Shown: positions 1-9,991, counted from the first letter of the stretch. The stretch: DNA of 64,000 nt from HGM20899 sp964615195 (GCA_964615195.1 CAZTNG010000001.1:1-64000); one strand, 5' to 3'. Notes: generated from the letters alone by a model not told the origin. A program made the numbers and translations.

Positions 1-96
1 GAAATAAAATATTAAATATGGGAAATGGTATACATTTTAAGAATTTTATTAGTGTAAGTTTGTGTATCTAAATCACAAAGCCATTTTTATTAAGTG

Positions 97-138
97 TTAC
101 AAGGCTTGTAATTTTGAGATAATATCAGAAAGCTGATA
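97..138. promoter_or_regulatory. Two inverted repeats upstream of the GGDEF-EAL gene
   Basis: A perfect 15-base inverted repeat (TTACAAG-G-CTTGTAA, 97-111) is followed by a 6-bp hairpin (TATCAG-AAAG-CTGATA, 123-138). Both lie in the untranslated region before the gene starting at 213. They could be an operator and an RNA hairpin, or remains of an upstream gene's end. I recognise no c-di-GMP riboswitch core here. Nothing else is visible in positions 1-212. Confidence 0.3.
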
Positions 139-212
139 CCTTAATTCAAAATAGTCTTTCTTGTTTTTAAGGTTTGATGACGGTTCATTATTGATATGAA
201 GTAGGTTTTATT

Positions 213-1997
213 GTGTCTTTTGCTTTTATTCTACCATGCCTGCTGATTTTTACTGTAATAGCGGTAATAACATTAGCCGTAGCACTTTATAAGATGAGAG
301 TAAAGTACTTGAAAATTGCTCGTGAGAACAACAATTTTAGTACTTTATGTGATTTAATTCAGACTCCAATATGGTTTAAGGATAAAGATCTTAAATTTAC
401 TTGGGTAAATGAATTTTATTCAATGATGTTTGATCGTGAACGCGAGGAGTTATATGGCCTTACGGATATCGATATTGCTCCTAAAAAACTTGTTGATGGT
501 TATGTCAGAGACGACGAGTATGTTTTAGAGTCACGCAAAGTATACAAATATAAAGAAAATGAAAAAGCAGGTCTTTGGTACGAAACAACAAAGTTTCCTT
601 TGATAGATCGTAAAAATCAATTGTATGGCATTGGTGGTGTAGCATTCAATATTACAGCAATCAAAAAAAGTGAAAAGATGCTTCATGACTTAGTTCATAA
701 TGATTATTTAACAGGTATTTCTAATAGATTATTTCTTTCGGTTGAAGTGACAAAAAGATTAGCAGCTGCTGATGAGGGTGGATTCAAGTTGGCTGTTATT
801 TTGCTTGATTTGGATAATTTTAAAGATCTGAATGATATGCATGGCCACGTAGTTGGTGATGAAATTTTGAAAGAAATGGCTGAAAGACTTAAAAAATTTG
901 TTGTCGGGAAAGATATTTTATTAGGTAGATTTGGCGGCGATGAATTTGTTGTTATTATTCCTGAGGTTCATAAAGAGCAGAAAGTTATTGCTGCATGTGA
1001 ACAAATGAGAGAAATATTAAACGAAAATTATCAAATTTTTGGTGGAAGTTTTGCTGTAGAAGCAAGTATGGGTATAGGTATTTATCCTGATAATAGTTCT
1101 GATTACGAGGGATTAATACGCCATGCAGATATGGCTTTATTTTATGCTAAACAGCATGGTCGTAATTGTATTGTTCAGTATTCAGACGCCATTGGAAGTG
1201 CTAATTTAAGGCGTATTAGAATAGAATCTCGATTGAAAGGCGCTATAGAAAGAGGAGAGTTTTTCATATATTACCAACCAAAGGTTTCTGCTGATGGCAA
1301 AGATTTACGAGGTATGGAAGCTTTACTTAGATGGAATAACCAAGATTTAGGTTTTGTTTCCCCCGGTGATTTTATTCCGGTGGCTGAGCAATCTGATATG
1401 ATTGTTGAAATTGGTGATTGGGTTTTGAAAACAGCTATGATGCAGAATTTGCATTGGAAAAACAGAAATGGCGAAATGTTTTCAATGGCGATAAATTTAT
1501 CAGCTAAACAGATTCATCAACCAGATTTTTTAACAAAATTATTAAATTTGCTAGATGAATTAAATTACCCGCCAGAATTTCTAGAGTTGGAATTAACTGA
1601 AGGCATGTTAATGGGTAATGATGATAATGCTCGTAAGTATTTTGAACAACTAAGAAAAATGGGAGTCAAGATCAGTATTGATGATTTTGGTACAGGATAT
1701 TCCAATTTAGGCTATTTGAGTAGTTTTCCTTTGGACAAAGTAAAAATAGATAGAAGGTTTGTTACTGATATCAATGAAATTCCTGAAAAACAACAAATAG
1801 TTAACGCTATTATTCAGTTAGCAAGATCGTTTAATCTTTCATTGATCGCTGAAGGTGTTGAAACAGTAAAAGAGTTGGATTATTTGAGAAGTAAAGGTGT
1901 TGAAGATATACAGGGTTTTTATTTCTCTAAACCTTTGCCTCCAACTGATATTGTTAATTTTGTACATAGTGTAAGATGTGGAAAATATGAACAATAG
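213..1997 (+). CDS. Membrane PAS-GGDEF-EAL cyclic-di-GMP enzyme
   Basis: Bifunctional-type cyclic-di-GMP turnover protein of 594 residues. Residues 4-26 form a single N-terminal membrane segment. A PAS sensor domain (about 42-152) is followed by a GGDEF domain (about 160-325) with an intact GGDEF motif at 241-245. An EAL domain (about 335-590) has E369-A-L-L-R-W, the DDFGTGYS loop at 490-497 and a downstream AEGVET motif, so both catalytic sites look competent. The RxxD product-inhibition site expected just before GGDEF is absent (the residues there are GKDI). The start is GTG, and no better start is visible. The gene stands alone, converging on mrcA. Whether synthesis or hydrolysis dominates cannot be read from sequence. 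With two pilus loci nearby, a role in surface behaviour is a reasonable inference. Confidence 0.93.
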   Translation: MSFAFILPCLLIFTVIAVITLAVALYKMRVKYLKIARENNNFSTLCDLIQTPIWFKDKDLKFTWVNEFYSMMFDREREELYGLTDIDIAPKKLVDGYVRDDEYVLESRKVYKYKENEKAGLWYETTKFPLIDRKNQLYGIGGVAFNITAIKKSEKMLHDLVHNDYLTGISNRLFLSVEVTKRLAAADEGGFKLAVILLDLDNFKDLNDMHGHVVGDEILKEMAERLKKFVVGKDILLGRFGGDEFVVIIPEVHKEQKVIAACEQMREILNENYQIFGGSFAVEASMGIGIYPDNSSDYEGLIRHADMALFYAKQHGRNCIVQYSDAIGSANLRRIRIESRLKGAIERGEFFIYYQPKVSADGKDLRGMEALLRWNNQDLGFVSPGDFIPVAEQSDMIVEIGDWVLKTAMMQNLHWKNRNGEMFSMAINLSAKQIHQPDFLTKLLNLLDELNYPPEFLELELTEGMLMGNDDNARKYFEQLRKMGVKISIDDFGTGYSNLGYLSSFPLDKVKIDRRFVTDINEIPEKQQIVNAIIQLARSFNLSLIAEGVETVKELDYLRSKGVEDIQGFYFSKPLPPTDIVNFVHSVRCGKYEQ

Positions 1998-2168
1998 AAA
2001 TTTTATTATTTGATTTTGATAATTTAAACTTATCGTACAACAAATTGGCTGGTTATTAACGAATGTGTTGTAGTAACGGTGATTTAGATAAAAATTCTTG
2101 TATTACTGACTATAAATAGATTTTTACTTATAGTATGTTTACAGTTTTGTTTTTTTTAAGTGGTAAAG

Positions 2169-2196
2169 ACATACATTCTATGTATGTTGTTTCTTT
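2169..2196 (+). terminator. Possible terminator after the GGDEF-EAL gene
   Basis: Eight-base arms ACATACAT and ATGTATGT flank a 3-base loop and are followed by a T-rich stretch. The stem is AT-rich and lies 170 bases past the stop codon, so this is weak. The remainder of 1998-2319 holds only an unsupported 43-codon frame without a ribosome-binding site. Confidence 0.35.
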
Positions 2197-2311
2197 TGTT
2201 CTGAATACTATACAAATAACAATAGAATTACTATGTGGCATAAAGAAGTTGTTTATGTCAACTTAGTGAAATAGTGGGCATGTTATTAAAAATGTGTTCA
2301 TTCTCGTTTTA

Positions 2312-2351
2312 TAAAAATAGACCTTTAATGTAATTTAATTCATTAAAGGTC
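2312..2351 (-). terminator. Rho-independent terminator of mrcA
   Basis: Arms of 11-12 bases (GACCTTTAATG and CATTAAAGGTC, 2320-2351) surround a 10-base loop. On the minus strand a T-rich tail (CTATTTTTAT) follows the stem. It sits just beyond the mrcA stop codon. Confidence 0.75.
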
Positions 2352-2359
2352 ATACAAAC

Positions 2360-4801
2360 TTAGAATAAGTCGTCTATACTTTCTTCTTTTGAATCAGTTG
2401 CAGGATTCGTGTTAAAATCAGTTTCTTCTACAAAAGGTGAATTAACAATAACTTGAGATCCTTTTATGAAGTATTCAGGGTAACCAAGCATACTGTTTTT
2501 CACAATTGAATCATCAGGCTCAACTGGAGCTAAAGGTGTTCCATCTAAGGCAATTTTCATATAGTTTATCCAAATTGGAAGAGATGCCTTTCCTCCAGAT
2601 TCTCCACTACCTAATGCTCGTGTAAAATTGTCAAATCCCATCCAAACAGTTGTGACAACTTTTGAGTTAAATCCTGAAAACCAAGCGTCGCGACTTTTAT
2701 TAGTGGTACCTGTTTTACCTGATATGTCGTTGCGGTTTAAAGCTCTAGCTTTCATACCAGTACCCCAATATGAACCTTCAGGTCCTACACCACCAAATAT
2801 AACACTATTTAAAGCACTCGCAATAAGGAATGAATTACCATGGGTTATTATCTGTTGAGCATGATGTCCAACTAAAAGTTTATTTGCTTCTTCTTCTATA
2901 GGTTCTGGTTTTATAGAATTAACAACAGCATCTGCACATTCTTCACATGATGTGAATGAATTAGCTTCAAAAATAACTTTTTCATCATCATCTAAACCAG
3001 AGGTTACTTTGCTAATAATATAAGGTTCAATTTTATAACCGCCGTTTGAAAATGTAGAATATCCTGTAGCAAGTTCTAAAGGTGTTACTTCATATGCACC
3101 CAAAGCTAAGGAATCATTTCGTTGATTACGAGAAATATCAAAACCGAATTTTTTTAAATGTGTTATGAAGTTATCAATACCAATAGCTCTTACTAATCGT
3201 ACGGAAACAACATTTTTAGATTTTGCTAAAGCTTCTCTAATAGGAATATAACCTTCGTAAACATTTGGAGAATTTTTAGGAGACCAAAATTTCTTACTTC
3301 CTGCATTCCAAATAGAAATTCTGTCATCAAGCATTAGTGTTCCTAATGAATAACCATTAGCAATTGCAGCTGAATATAAAAATGGTTTTATATTTGAGCC
3401 TGCTTGGCGTTTTGCTTGTTCTACACGATTAAAGCTACTTTGTTTAAAACTGAAACCGCCAACCATGGCTATAATAGCTCCAGTTTCTGAATTTAAAGAA
3501 ATAAGAGCACTCTGAACTTGAGGTATTTGTCTAAGAGCAAAAGTGTTAGGCTTGATCTCTTCAACATAAATAAAATCACCTTTTTTCAGTACATCACTGA
3601 TTTTTTTTGGTGAAGCACCTCTGCTAGAGTCATTTTTAAAAGGTTTAGCCCATTGAACATTAGCCCATTCTAATGATGAAATTCCTATTTGTTTAATTTG
3701 TATAGTTGCACTATTATTAGATGCATTAATATCTGTAACCACTGCAGGTGTAATATATTCAAATGTTGTTTTCTTGTTAAGAAATTCATCAATTTTTGTT
3801 GAATCAGAAATGTCTATATTATTTTCTATGAGGTTTTCAGGTTTGTGGTAGCCGTGTCTCATATCATATTCTGTAATTCCGTCATAAACAGCTCTATTTG
3901 CTGCCTCTTGTTTTTTAGAATCAATGGTAGCATAAGCCTTAAATCCTTCAGTGTAAATTTTTTCACCATAAGTACTTTCAAGTTTTTGTCTTATTGATTC
4001 AGCAACATATGGTGCATAGGAATCTAGTTTAGCGGTATGGTAATAAGCTTTAATTGGTTCGTTATCTGCTAACTCATACTCAGCATTAGTAATCATTCCT
4101 AATGAAAGCATTCTTCCTAAAACTTGGTGTCGTCTATCCTTTGCTTTTTTAGGATTAGAAATAGGATTTGATGATGAAGGTGCTTTTGGTAGTCCTGCAA
4201 TAATTGCCATTTCCCCTAAAGTTAGTTCATTGACATTTTTACCAAAGTAAACATATGCTGCAGCTGCGACACCATAAGAATGATGGCCAAGTGCAATTTT
4301 ATTTAAATATAATTCAAATATTTCATCTTTTGTTAAAGTTTGTTCGATTTTCCAGGAAAGAAAAATTTCTTTAATTTTACGAGTAAATGTTTTTTCGTTA
4401 GATAGAAAAAAATTTCTAGCAACTTGTTGCGTTATTGTACTTGCTCCTTGAGATTTTTTCCCTTTAGATATGGATACATACGCTGCTCTTAGTATACCAA
4501 CAGGATCAATACCAAAATGATCATAGAATCTGGAGTCTTCTATTGCAAGAAATGCATTCTTAAGTTGTGTTGGAATTTCTTCAATATTTAATGGAATTCT
4601 CCTATGCTGACCAAATTCAGCAATTAGTTTCTTATCTGCTGTATAAATTTTTAAAGGTGTCTCAAAGCTTACATTTTTTAATGTTTTAACATCTGGTAAC
4701 ATGTATTGAGTGTGGTAGTAATAGAAACAACCAACTGCAATGCATAAACTTGCAATAAAAATCCAAAACCAAATAATTCTGCGTAACCATATAAAAAACA
4801 T
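2360..4801 (-). CDS. mrcA: Penicillin-binding protein 1A, bifunctional glycosyltransferase/transpeptidase
   Basis: Class A PBP that polymerises lipid II and cross-links peptidoglycan on the outer face of the inner membrane; 813 residues. A membrane anchor (about 8-28) precedes a GT51 glycosyltransferase domain (about 50-225) with catalytic Glu88 in the EDSRFYDH motif. A linker and OB-like region (about 315-430) follows. The transpeptidase domain has SNIK at 469-472 (nucleophile Ser469), SKN at 528-530 and KTG at 696-698. All catalytic motifs are intact. A CEEC Cys pair near residue 620 lies before the KTG box. The gene is divergent from pilM, the arrangement seen in E. coli (mrcA beside hofM) and Pseudomonas (ponA beside pilM). 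Length and domain order are normal for PBP1A. Confidence 0.97.
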   Translation of the reverse strand: MFFIWLRRIIWFWIFIASLCIAVGCFYYYHTQYMLPDVKTLKNVSFETPLKIYTADKKLIAEFGQHRRIPLNIEEIPTQLKNAFLAIEDSRFYDHFGIDPVGILRAAYVSISKGKKSQGASTITQQVARNFFLSNEKTFTRKIKEIFLSWKIEQTLTKDEIFELYLNKIALGHHSYGVAAAAYVYFGKNVNELTLGEMAIIAGLPKAPSSSNPISNPKKAKDRRHQVLGRMLSLGMITNAEYELADNEPIKAYYHTAKLDSYAPYVAESIRQKLESTYGEKIYTEGFKAYATIDSKKQEAANRAVYDGITEYDMRHGYHKPENLIENNIDISDSTKIDEFLNKKTTFEYITPAVVTDINASNNSATIQIKQIGISSLEWANVQWAKPFKNDSSRGASPKKISDVLKKGDFIYVEEIKPNTFALRQIPQVQSALISLNSETGAIIAMVGGFSFKQSSFNRVEQAKRQAGSNIKPFLYSAAIANGYSLGTLMLDDRISIWNAGSKKFWSPKNSPNVYEGYIPIREALAKSKNVVSVRLVRAIGIDNFITHLKKFGFDISRNQRNDSLALGAYEVTPLELATGYSTFSNGGYKIEPYIISKVTSGLDDDEKVIFEANSFTSCEECADAVVNSIKPEPIEEEANKLLVGHHAQQIITHGNSFLIASALNSVIFGGVGPEGSYWGTGMKARALNRNDISGKTGTTNKSRDAWFSGFNSKVVTTVWMGFDNFTRALGSGESGGKASLPIWINYMKIALDGTPLAPVEPDDSIVKNSMLGYPEYFIKGSQVIVNSPFVEETDFNTNPATDSKEESIDDLF

Positions 4802-4938
4802 TTTTTAGACCGTGCTTATTAAGATAAATTATGGTGATTATATAATATTTTGTTAGCTAGCTCAAAATAGAGAAAACAGATCTTGTATTTTTTTAGTAAT
4901 TTTTTGTTAATAAAAGTTATCATATGTAAACGAGTACA

Positions 4939-6033
4939 ATGTTAAGCAGCACGGATGCAAATATGGCTGGAATGAAAAACAAAGGTTTCCTATACCCTCT
5001 TGTAGGTGTGGATTTTGGAAGCCAATCTATAAAAGCAGTTGCAATATCTGGAAGAGCGAATAACTTTGAGATCATTGGCCTAGCAGAAGTTCCTACACCA
5101 AAGGGAACTATAGTGGATTACCAAATCATTGATATTGATAAGGTTGTTCAGGCTGTTAGAACTTTGATGAAGAGAATTCCAAATAAAACAAGATATGTAG
5201 CAACAACTGTGTCAGGTTCAAGTGTGATTTCAAGAGTTATTCAAGCGGAAGCTTCATTAAGTGATTCTGAATTGAGTAATTATATTGAATCTGAATCTGA
5301 ACAAATTATTCCTTTCCCTCTTGATGAAATGAATATTGATTACGAAATTATTGGCCCTAATTTAGTTGATGGCACAAAGAACGACGTTCTTGTAAGTGGT
5401 GCTAGAACTGAAAGTGTAGAGCAAAGAGTGGCTGTTTTTGATAGTGTAGACTGTCAAGTTAAGGTTGTTGATGTGGGTATTCATGCTTTAGGCAGAGCAA
5501 TTCGCAACATTATCCCTTCATTTGATGTAAATTACGCTGAGAAAGTGGTTGCTATAGTTGATGTAGGTGCTGTTACCTTAAGCTTTGGAGTTATGACTCA
5601 AGGTGAAGTTGTATATCAGCGTTTGCAAAGCTTTGGTGGTGATAATATCACTCAAAATATTGCTACATATAGCAATATGCCATATGAAGATGCTGAAAAA
5701 TGTAAAGTTCAAAATAGGTTGCCTAGTGATATTCAGTCACAAATTATTCCTCAATATTTTAATCAGTTAGCACAGCAGATTAAGAGAAATATACAGCTCT
5801 TTACAAGTTCATCTCAACATAGAGAGGTTGATGCTGTAGTATTAACAGGTGGTGGGTGCTTATTACCATCTATTAAAGACCAGTTATCTAATACTTTGGG
5901 TGTTAAGGAAGTTATTTGTCCTGATATCTTTAGGTCCGCTCCTAAGTTTAAGACTGAAGAAAATCCAATGGGTTGTAAGTTTATGACAGCTCTAGGATTA
6001 GCATTAAGGAGTTTTGAACCATGTCAAATATAA
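4939..6033 (+). CDS. pilM: Type IV pilus inner-membrane actin-like protein PilM
   Basis: Cytoplasmic actin-fold ATPase that binds the PilN N-terminus and links the pilus motor to the alignment complex. The phosphate-1 motif VGVDFGSQSIKAV lies near the N-terminus, a second phosphate loop (VAIVDVGAVTLSF) in mid-protein, and the adenosine motif VLTGGGCLLP near the C-terminus. The 364-residue length is normal. It is the first gene of pilMNOPQ and overlaps pilN by 13 bases. The ATG at 4939 has a GAG-type ribosome-binding site; a second in-frame ATG at 4963 is possible. Confidence 0.95.
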   Translation: MLSSTDANMAGMKNKGFLYPLVGVDFGSQSIKAVAISGRANNFEIIGLAEVPTPKGTIVDYQIIDIDKVVQAVRTLMKRIPNKTRYVATTVSGSSVISRVIQAEASLSDSELSNYIESESEQIIPFPLDEMNIDYEIIGPNLVDGTKNDVLVSGARTESVEQRVAVFDSVDCQVKVVDVGIHALGRAIRNIIPSFDVNYAEKVVAIVDVGAVTLSFGVMTQGEVVYQRLQSFGGDNITQNIATYSNMPYEDAEKCKVQNRLPSDIQSQIIPQYFNQLAQQIKRNIQLFTSSSQHREVDAVVLTGGGCLLPSIKDQLSNTLGVKEVICPDIFRSAPKFKTEENPMGCKFMTALGLALRSFEPCQI

Positions 6034-6626
6034 ATTTACTTCCATGGCGTCAACAACTTAGAGACCGTCAAAGAAGCCTGTTTTATAAGGTTATCGGTAC
6101 TGTTGTTGTAGTTGCTGCGGGTATTTCAGCTTTAGGTTACATGGGTGTTGATTATGCTCGTAGCCAACAGGAATCTCAAGCTACCTATTTAAAGGGTGAA
6201 ATTCAAAAAGTAGATCAAGAATTAACAGAAATTGCACAATTAAAGACAAAAAAACAAGAATTGATTGATAGAATGAATGCAATTGATTCATTGCAACAGA
6301 GTCGTAATATAGCAGTACATTTATATTCTGATTTACCAACTTTAACTGCTACCGGTTTGTATCTAAACTCAATGTCCTTTAGTAACAGATCTGTAAATAT
6401 TAAGGGATTAGCTGAGTCAAATCCAAGAGTTTCTTCAATGTTAAGAAATATTGATAACAGCAAGTGGTTGGGTAATAGTTATATTGCACAGACTAAAGCT
6501 GAAATAAGAGATGGTAAAAAGATTGTACCAACCCTACCAGATGGCTTATATGAATTTGATATGAAATTCAGCATTATGGGCGATAATGGTGATGCTAGTA
6601 ATAACACTAACAAGGGAGGTAAATAA
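6021..6626 (+). CDS. pilN: Type IV pilus alignment protein PilN
   Basis: Bitopic inner-membrane protein, partner of PilM and PilO. It begins with the conserved INLLPWR motif (residues 4-10), which docks into PilM. One membrane segment (about 24-44) follows, then a periplasmic coiled coil (about 50-90) and a ferredoxin-like fold. The C-terminus is rich in Asn and Gly. The start overlaps pilM, which supports translational coupling. Confidence 0.94.
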   Translation: MSNINLLPWRQQLRDRQRSLFYKVIGTVVVVAAGISALGYMGVDYARSQQESQATYLKGEIQKVDQELTEIAQLKTKKQELIDRMNAIDSLQQSRNIAVHLYSDLPTLTATGLYLNSMSFSNRSVNIKGLAESNPRVSSMLRNIDNSKWLGNSYIAQTKAEIRDGKKIVPTLPDGLYEFDMKFSIMGDNGDASNNTNKGGK

Positions 6627-6628
6627 CA

Positions 6629-7291
6629 ATGTCTCTTGATTTAGGATTAAATGATTTTGATGCGCAGAAGGTTGAAACATGGCCTCTGCTTATAAAAGTT
6701 ATAGCATGTGTGTTAGCTTTTGTTGTAGTTATTGGCGCGAGCTGGGTGGCTGTGATTGAAGATGAATATAATGACTATAATGCATCAATTGCTAAGGTCG
6801 AACAGTTAAAGGCTGAATTTAAAGAAAAAGCAAAAAGTGCTGCAAATCTGAATGCATACAAGGAACAGATTGCAGAATTGGAAACTTTACTTGAGGCTCA
6901 ATTAAGACAGTTACCTAATAGCAATGAAGTTGCTAACTTATTAGATGATATAAGCTTTATCGCTCAAGATAATGGTTTAAATTTGGTTAGTATTAAATGG
7001 GAAGCTGAAGTTCAACAAGAAATTTATACAGAATTGCCAATGAGCATCTACGTTACAGGTACTTATGAACAATTAGGTAGTTTCTCTGCTGATATGGCTG
7101 CTTTACCTCGTATCGTTACTATAGATAACTTTACACTTGCTCATGTTGATATTAAAAATGGCTCAGATGTTTCAAATAGTGATGTTCTTGAAATGAAGAT
7201 GCTTGCAAAGACCTTCCGTTATAATGCGGAACAGGCTAAAAAGGCGAGTGAACGTAGAGATCGTCGAAATCAAAGACAAGGAGGCAGATAA
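6629..7291 (+). CDS. pilO: Type IV pilus alignment protein PilO
   Basis: Bitopic inner-membrane protein that forms heterodimers with PilN through a periplasmic coiled coil. A short cytoplasmic tail precedes a membrane segment (about 21-43). A coiled coil (about 48-95) and the PilO ferredoxin-like domain follow. The C-terminus is a highly basic, Arg/Gln-rich tail. It starts 2 bases after pilN and ends immediately before pilP. Confidence 0.94.
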   Translation: MSLDLGLNDFDAQKVETWPLLIKVIACVLAFVVVIGASWVAVIEDEYNDYNASIAKVEQLKAEFKEKAKSAANLNAYKEQIAELETLLEAQLRQLPNSNEVANLLDDISFIAQDNGLNLVSIKWEAEVQQEIYTELPMSIYVTGTYEQLGSFSADMAALPRIVTIDNFTLAHVDIKNGSDVSNSDVLEMKMLAKTFRYNAEQAKKASERRDRRNQRQGGR

Positions 7292-7822
7292 ATGAGTAAG
7301 AAGTTATCACTTATTGCCGTATTGCTTTCGGCTGGATTATTACTTTCAGCTTGTTCAGACATGGATGAATTAGCCGAATGGTGTAAAGTTCAACGTAAGC
7401 AAGCTGCTGGTCCAATTGAAGCATTACCAGCTGTTAAAACTTTTGTACCAATGAAATTTGAACCGAAGACTGATCGTATGCCTTTTGTTCTACCTAAGCC
7501 AGAAATTTCTGCAGTGCAGCCTTTGACTCCACTTAATTGCGAACAACCAGATCGTGAGCGTCCAATGGAAGAGCTTGAGCAATTTGCTTTAGATAATCTA
7601 TTTATGCGTGGAACCATTATGACTGAAGGAAAACTACGTGCTTTAATTCAGACAGCTGATGGCGGTATTGTGCGTGTTGTTCCAGGTATGCACATGGGTT
7701 TAAATTTTGGTACGGTTATTAGAGTTGCCCCTGATTCAGTAGAAGTAGAAGAATTTATTTCTGATGGTAAGGGTTGTTGGGATAAACGCGCAACTCGTTT
7801 AGATTTAATTGTTGCGGAATAA
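7292..7822 (+). CDS. pilP: Type IV pilus lipoprotein PilP
   Basis: Inner-membrane lipoprotein that bridges PilN/PilO to the PilQ secretin. A lipoprotein signal peptide ends in the lipobox LSAC, placing the lipidated Cys at position 21. The HR domain typical of PilP occupies the C-terminal half (about residues 95-175), with a LRALIQTADGG-type core. The 176-residue length is normal. It directly abuts pilO and sits 21 bases before pilQ. Confidence 0.94.
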   Translation: MSKKLSLIAVLLSAGLLLSACSDMDELAEWCKVQRKQAAGPIEALPAVKTFVPMKFEPKTDRMPFVLPKPEISAVQPLTPLNCEQPDRERPMEELEQFALDNLFMRGTIMTEGKLRALIQTADGGIVRVVPGMHMGLNFGTVIRVAPDSVEVEEFISDGKGCWDKRATRLDLIVAE

Positions 7823-7843
7823 TAGCAGGCAGGAAATAGAATT

Positions 7844-9937
7844 ATGAATTTTCAGAAGAAAAAATTAGGGCTTTTTGTAATGCTAGCAACTATGGCTAGT
7901 ATTGTATTGCCTGCTGAGGCAGCAACAAAGCTTGAAAATATTAAAGTAAATAATGCATTAGCAAGTCAAACTAAGATTGAATTTCAGTTTGATGGTCCAG
8001 TATCTTCATATCAAGATAGACTTCAGTACCAGCCAGAACAGCTTGTGCTAAATTTGTCTGATTCTGAATCTGCTCTTTTAAAGAGTGATATGAATATAGG
8101 TACAAATGGAATTAAAGGTGTTCAGGTTACTCCTAATGGTGCTGATTTGGATGTTGTTGTTGGTCTAGATACTTTAGTACCTTATGAAGTTTCTCAGCAA
8201 GGTAATTCATTATATGTTACCTTAGGCCAAGATCCTCGTGTGACTGCTTCAAAAAATGGTGTTAAGGACCCTACGGTTGTTAGTACTAAGAGTAAGTCAG
8301 TTGCATCTGGAATAAATCGTATAAATGGTATTAACTTTAAGCGTGGACCTAAGGGTGAAGGCTTATTGATTGTTAACCTTGACAATAAGAATGCTGCTTT
8401 AGAACTTATGAATAAGGGTACTCATGTACAAGCTAAGTTCCATGGTTCAAATGTAGCTCCTGAACTTTTGGCTGTGATGGATGTTGCAGATTACTCAACT
8501 ATGATTAAGTCTGTTGATGTATCTGAAGCAGCTGATGGTACTGTTTTAGATTTAGCATTAACTGGTAGTGATTTTGATTCTAAATTTGATCAATCAGGTG
8601 AAACAGTAGTTATTTCTATTGCTAAGAAAAAGCCTGTTATTAAAGCAAATAACGCTCCAAAATATAATGGAAAGCTTCTTTCATTATCTTTCCAAGATAT
8701 TCCTGTTCGTAATGCATTAAAGATCTTAGCTGAAGAAATCAAAATTAATCTTGTTATGAATGATTCAGTAAAGGGTAACATTACTGTTAATTTTGATAGC
8801 GTTCCTTGGGATCAAGCTTTAGACACTATTTTGCGTGTTAAAGGCTTAGATAAGCGTATTGATAACTCAATTCTTTTAATTGGTACTCAAGATGAACTTT
8901 CATCTTATGAACAGAAACAATTAGATGAAATTGAAAAGAAATCAGCTAAGGAACCTTTAGTTACAGAATATATTCAAGTTAATTATGCTAAAGCAGCAGA
9001 TTTTGTTAAGTTAATTTCAACAAAGGATTCTGAGTTATCTATTTCATCTAATGACACCACTAATAGTGGCTCAAATGGAGCTGATTCTAGTGATAGTTTA
9101 TTGTCAGCTCGCGGTACAGCAACTGTAGATGAAAGAACTAATACAATTATCATTAAAGATACAGAAGCATCAATTGCTAATATTAAGAGATTAATTGAAA
9201 CTCTTGATACTCCAGTACAACAGGTTGTGATTGAGGCTCGTATTGTTTCTGTTGATGAAACAGTTAGAGAAGAACTCGGTGTTAATTGGAATATTAATAC
9301 AAATAATACAGATGGTGCTCCTACTCCAAATGATTCAAAGTGGTATAGTGGTGGTTCAACAAATCTTAATACTCCTACTAGTGGTGGTATAATTTCGTTA
9401 GGTAAAATTTCTAAGAATTTTGCCTTGGATTTAACATTAGCTGCTTATGAAACTGAAAACCGCACTGACATTGTTGCAAGTCCTCGTGTAACTACAACAA
9501 ACCAGAAAGAAGCTTTGATTGAACAAGGTTATGAAATTCCTGCTTTAACATCTGCTTCAAGTGGTTCAACAACAGTTGAATGGAAGAAGGCTGTATTAAG
9601 TTTAACTGTAACTCCACAGATTACTCCTGATGATTCTGTATTCTTAGATCTTAAGGTAACACAGGATGAATTAGGTGATACTGTTGTTGTTGCAGGTTCT
9701 GGTACATCTGTTTCTATTCAAACTAGAAAGGTTGAAACTCAAGTATTAGTTGGCAATGGTGAAACCCTTGTATTAGGTGGTATCTTCCAGCAAACTATTA
9801 ACCGTCAGACTCAAAAAGTTCCTCTTTTAGGTGATATTCCAGTTGTTGGTTGGTTATTTAAGAGTGTGCAGAATAAGAATGAAAAGCGTGAGGTTTTAAT
9901 ATTTATTACTCCGCATATCGTTAAAAATGTGCAATAA
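7844..9937 (+). CDS. pilQ: Type IV pilus outer-membrane secretin PilQ
   Basis: Forms the outer-membrane channel for the pilus fibre; 697 residues. A Sec signal peptide (cleavage near AEA-A, residue 26) is followed by two AMIN-like peptidoglycan-binding regions (about 30-125 and 155-260). An STN domain (about 278-345) and an N1/NolW-like domain come next, with a Ser/Asn/Asp-rich insertion of roughly 20 residues near 400. The C-terminal secretin domain (about 470-695) includes the conserved VPLLGDIPVVGWLF motif. It is the last gene of the operon and is followed by a strong terminator. Confidence 0.96.
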   Translation: MNFQKKKLGLFVMLATMASIVLPAEAATKLENIKVNNALASQTKIEFQFDGPVSSYQDRLQYQPEQLVLNLSDSESALLKSDMNIGTNGIKGVQVTPNGADLDVVVGLDTLVPYEVSQQGNSLYVTLGQDPRVTASKNGVKDPTVVSTKSKSVASGINRINGINFKRGPKGEGLLIVNLDNKNAALELMNKGTHVQAKFHGSNVAPELLAVMDVADYSTMIKSVDVSEAADGTVLDLALTGSDFDSKFDQSGETVVISIAKKKPVIKANNAPKYNGKLLSLSFQDIPVRNALKILAEEIKINLVMNDSVKGNITVNFDSVPWDQALDTILRVKGLDKRIDNSILLIGTQDELSSYEQKQLDEIEKKSAKEPLVTEYIQVNYAKAADFVKLISTKDSELSISSNDTTNSGSNGADSSDSLLSARGTATVDERTNTIIIKDTEASIANIKRLIETLDTPVQQVVIEARIVSVDETVREELGVNWNINTNNTDGAPTPNDSKWYSGGSTNLNTPTSGGIISLGKISKNFALDLTLAAYETENRTDIVASPRVTTTNQKEALIEQGYEIPALTSASSGSTTVEWKKAVLSLTVTPQITPDDSVFLDLKVTQDELGDTVVVAGSGTSVSIQTRKVETQVLVGNGETLVLGGIFQQTINRQTQKVPLLGDIPVVGWLFKSVQNKNEKREVLIFITPHIVKNVQ

Positions 9938-9954
9938 CATTTATAAATAAATTC

Positions 9955-9991
9955 AAAGCTCCTTATCTTTGTGGATAAGGAGCTTTTTTTT
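9955..9991 (+). terminator. Rho-independent terminator of pilMNOPQ
   Basis: Perfect 13-bp stem (AAAGCTCCTTATC with GATAAGGAGCTTT), a 6-base loop and a T run. It lies 18 bases after the pilQ stop. Confidence 0.93.

Noticed and set aside
2135..2266. Small gene of about 43 codons between the GGDEF-EAL gene and mrcA
   Set aside because: No ribosome-binding site, and a hydrophobic composition typical of translated AT-rich DNA.
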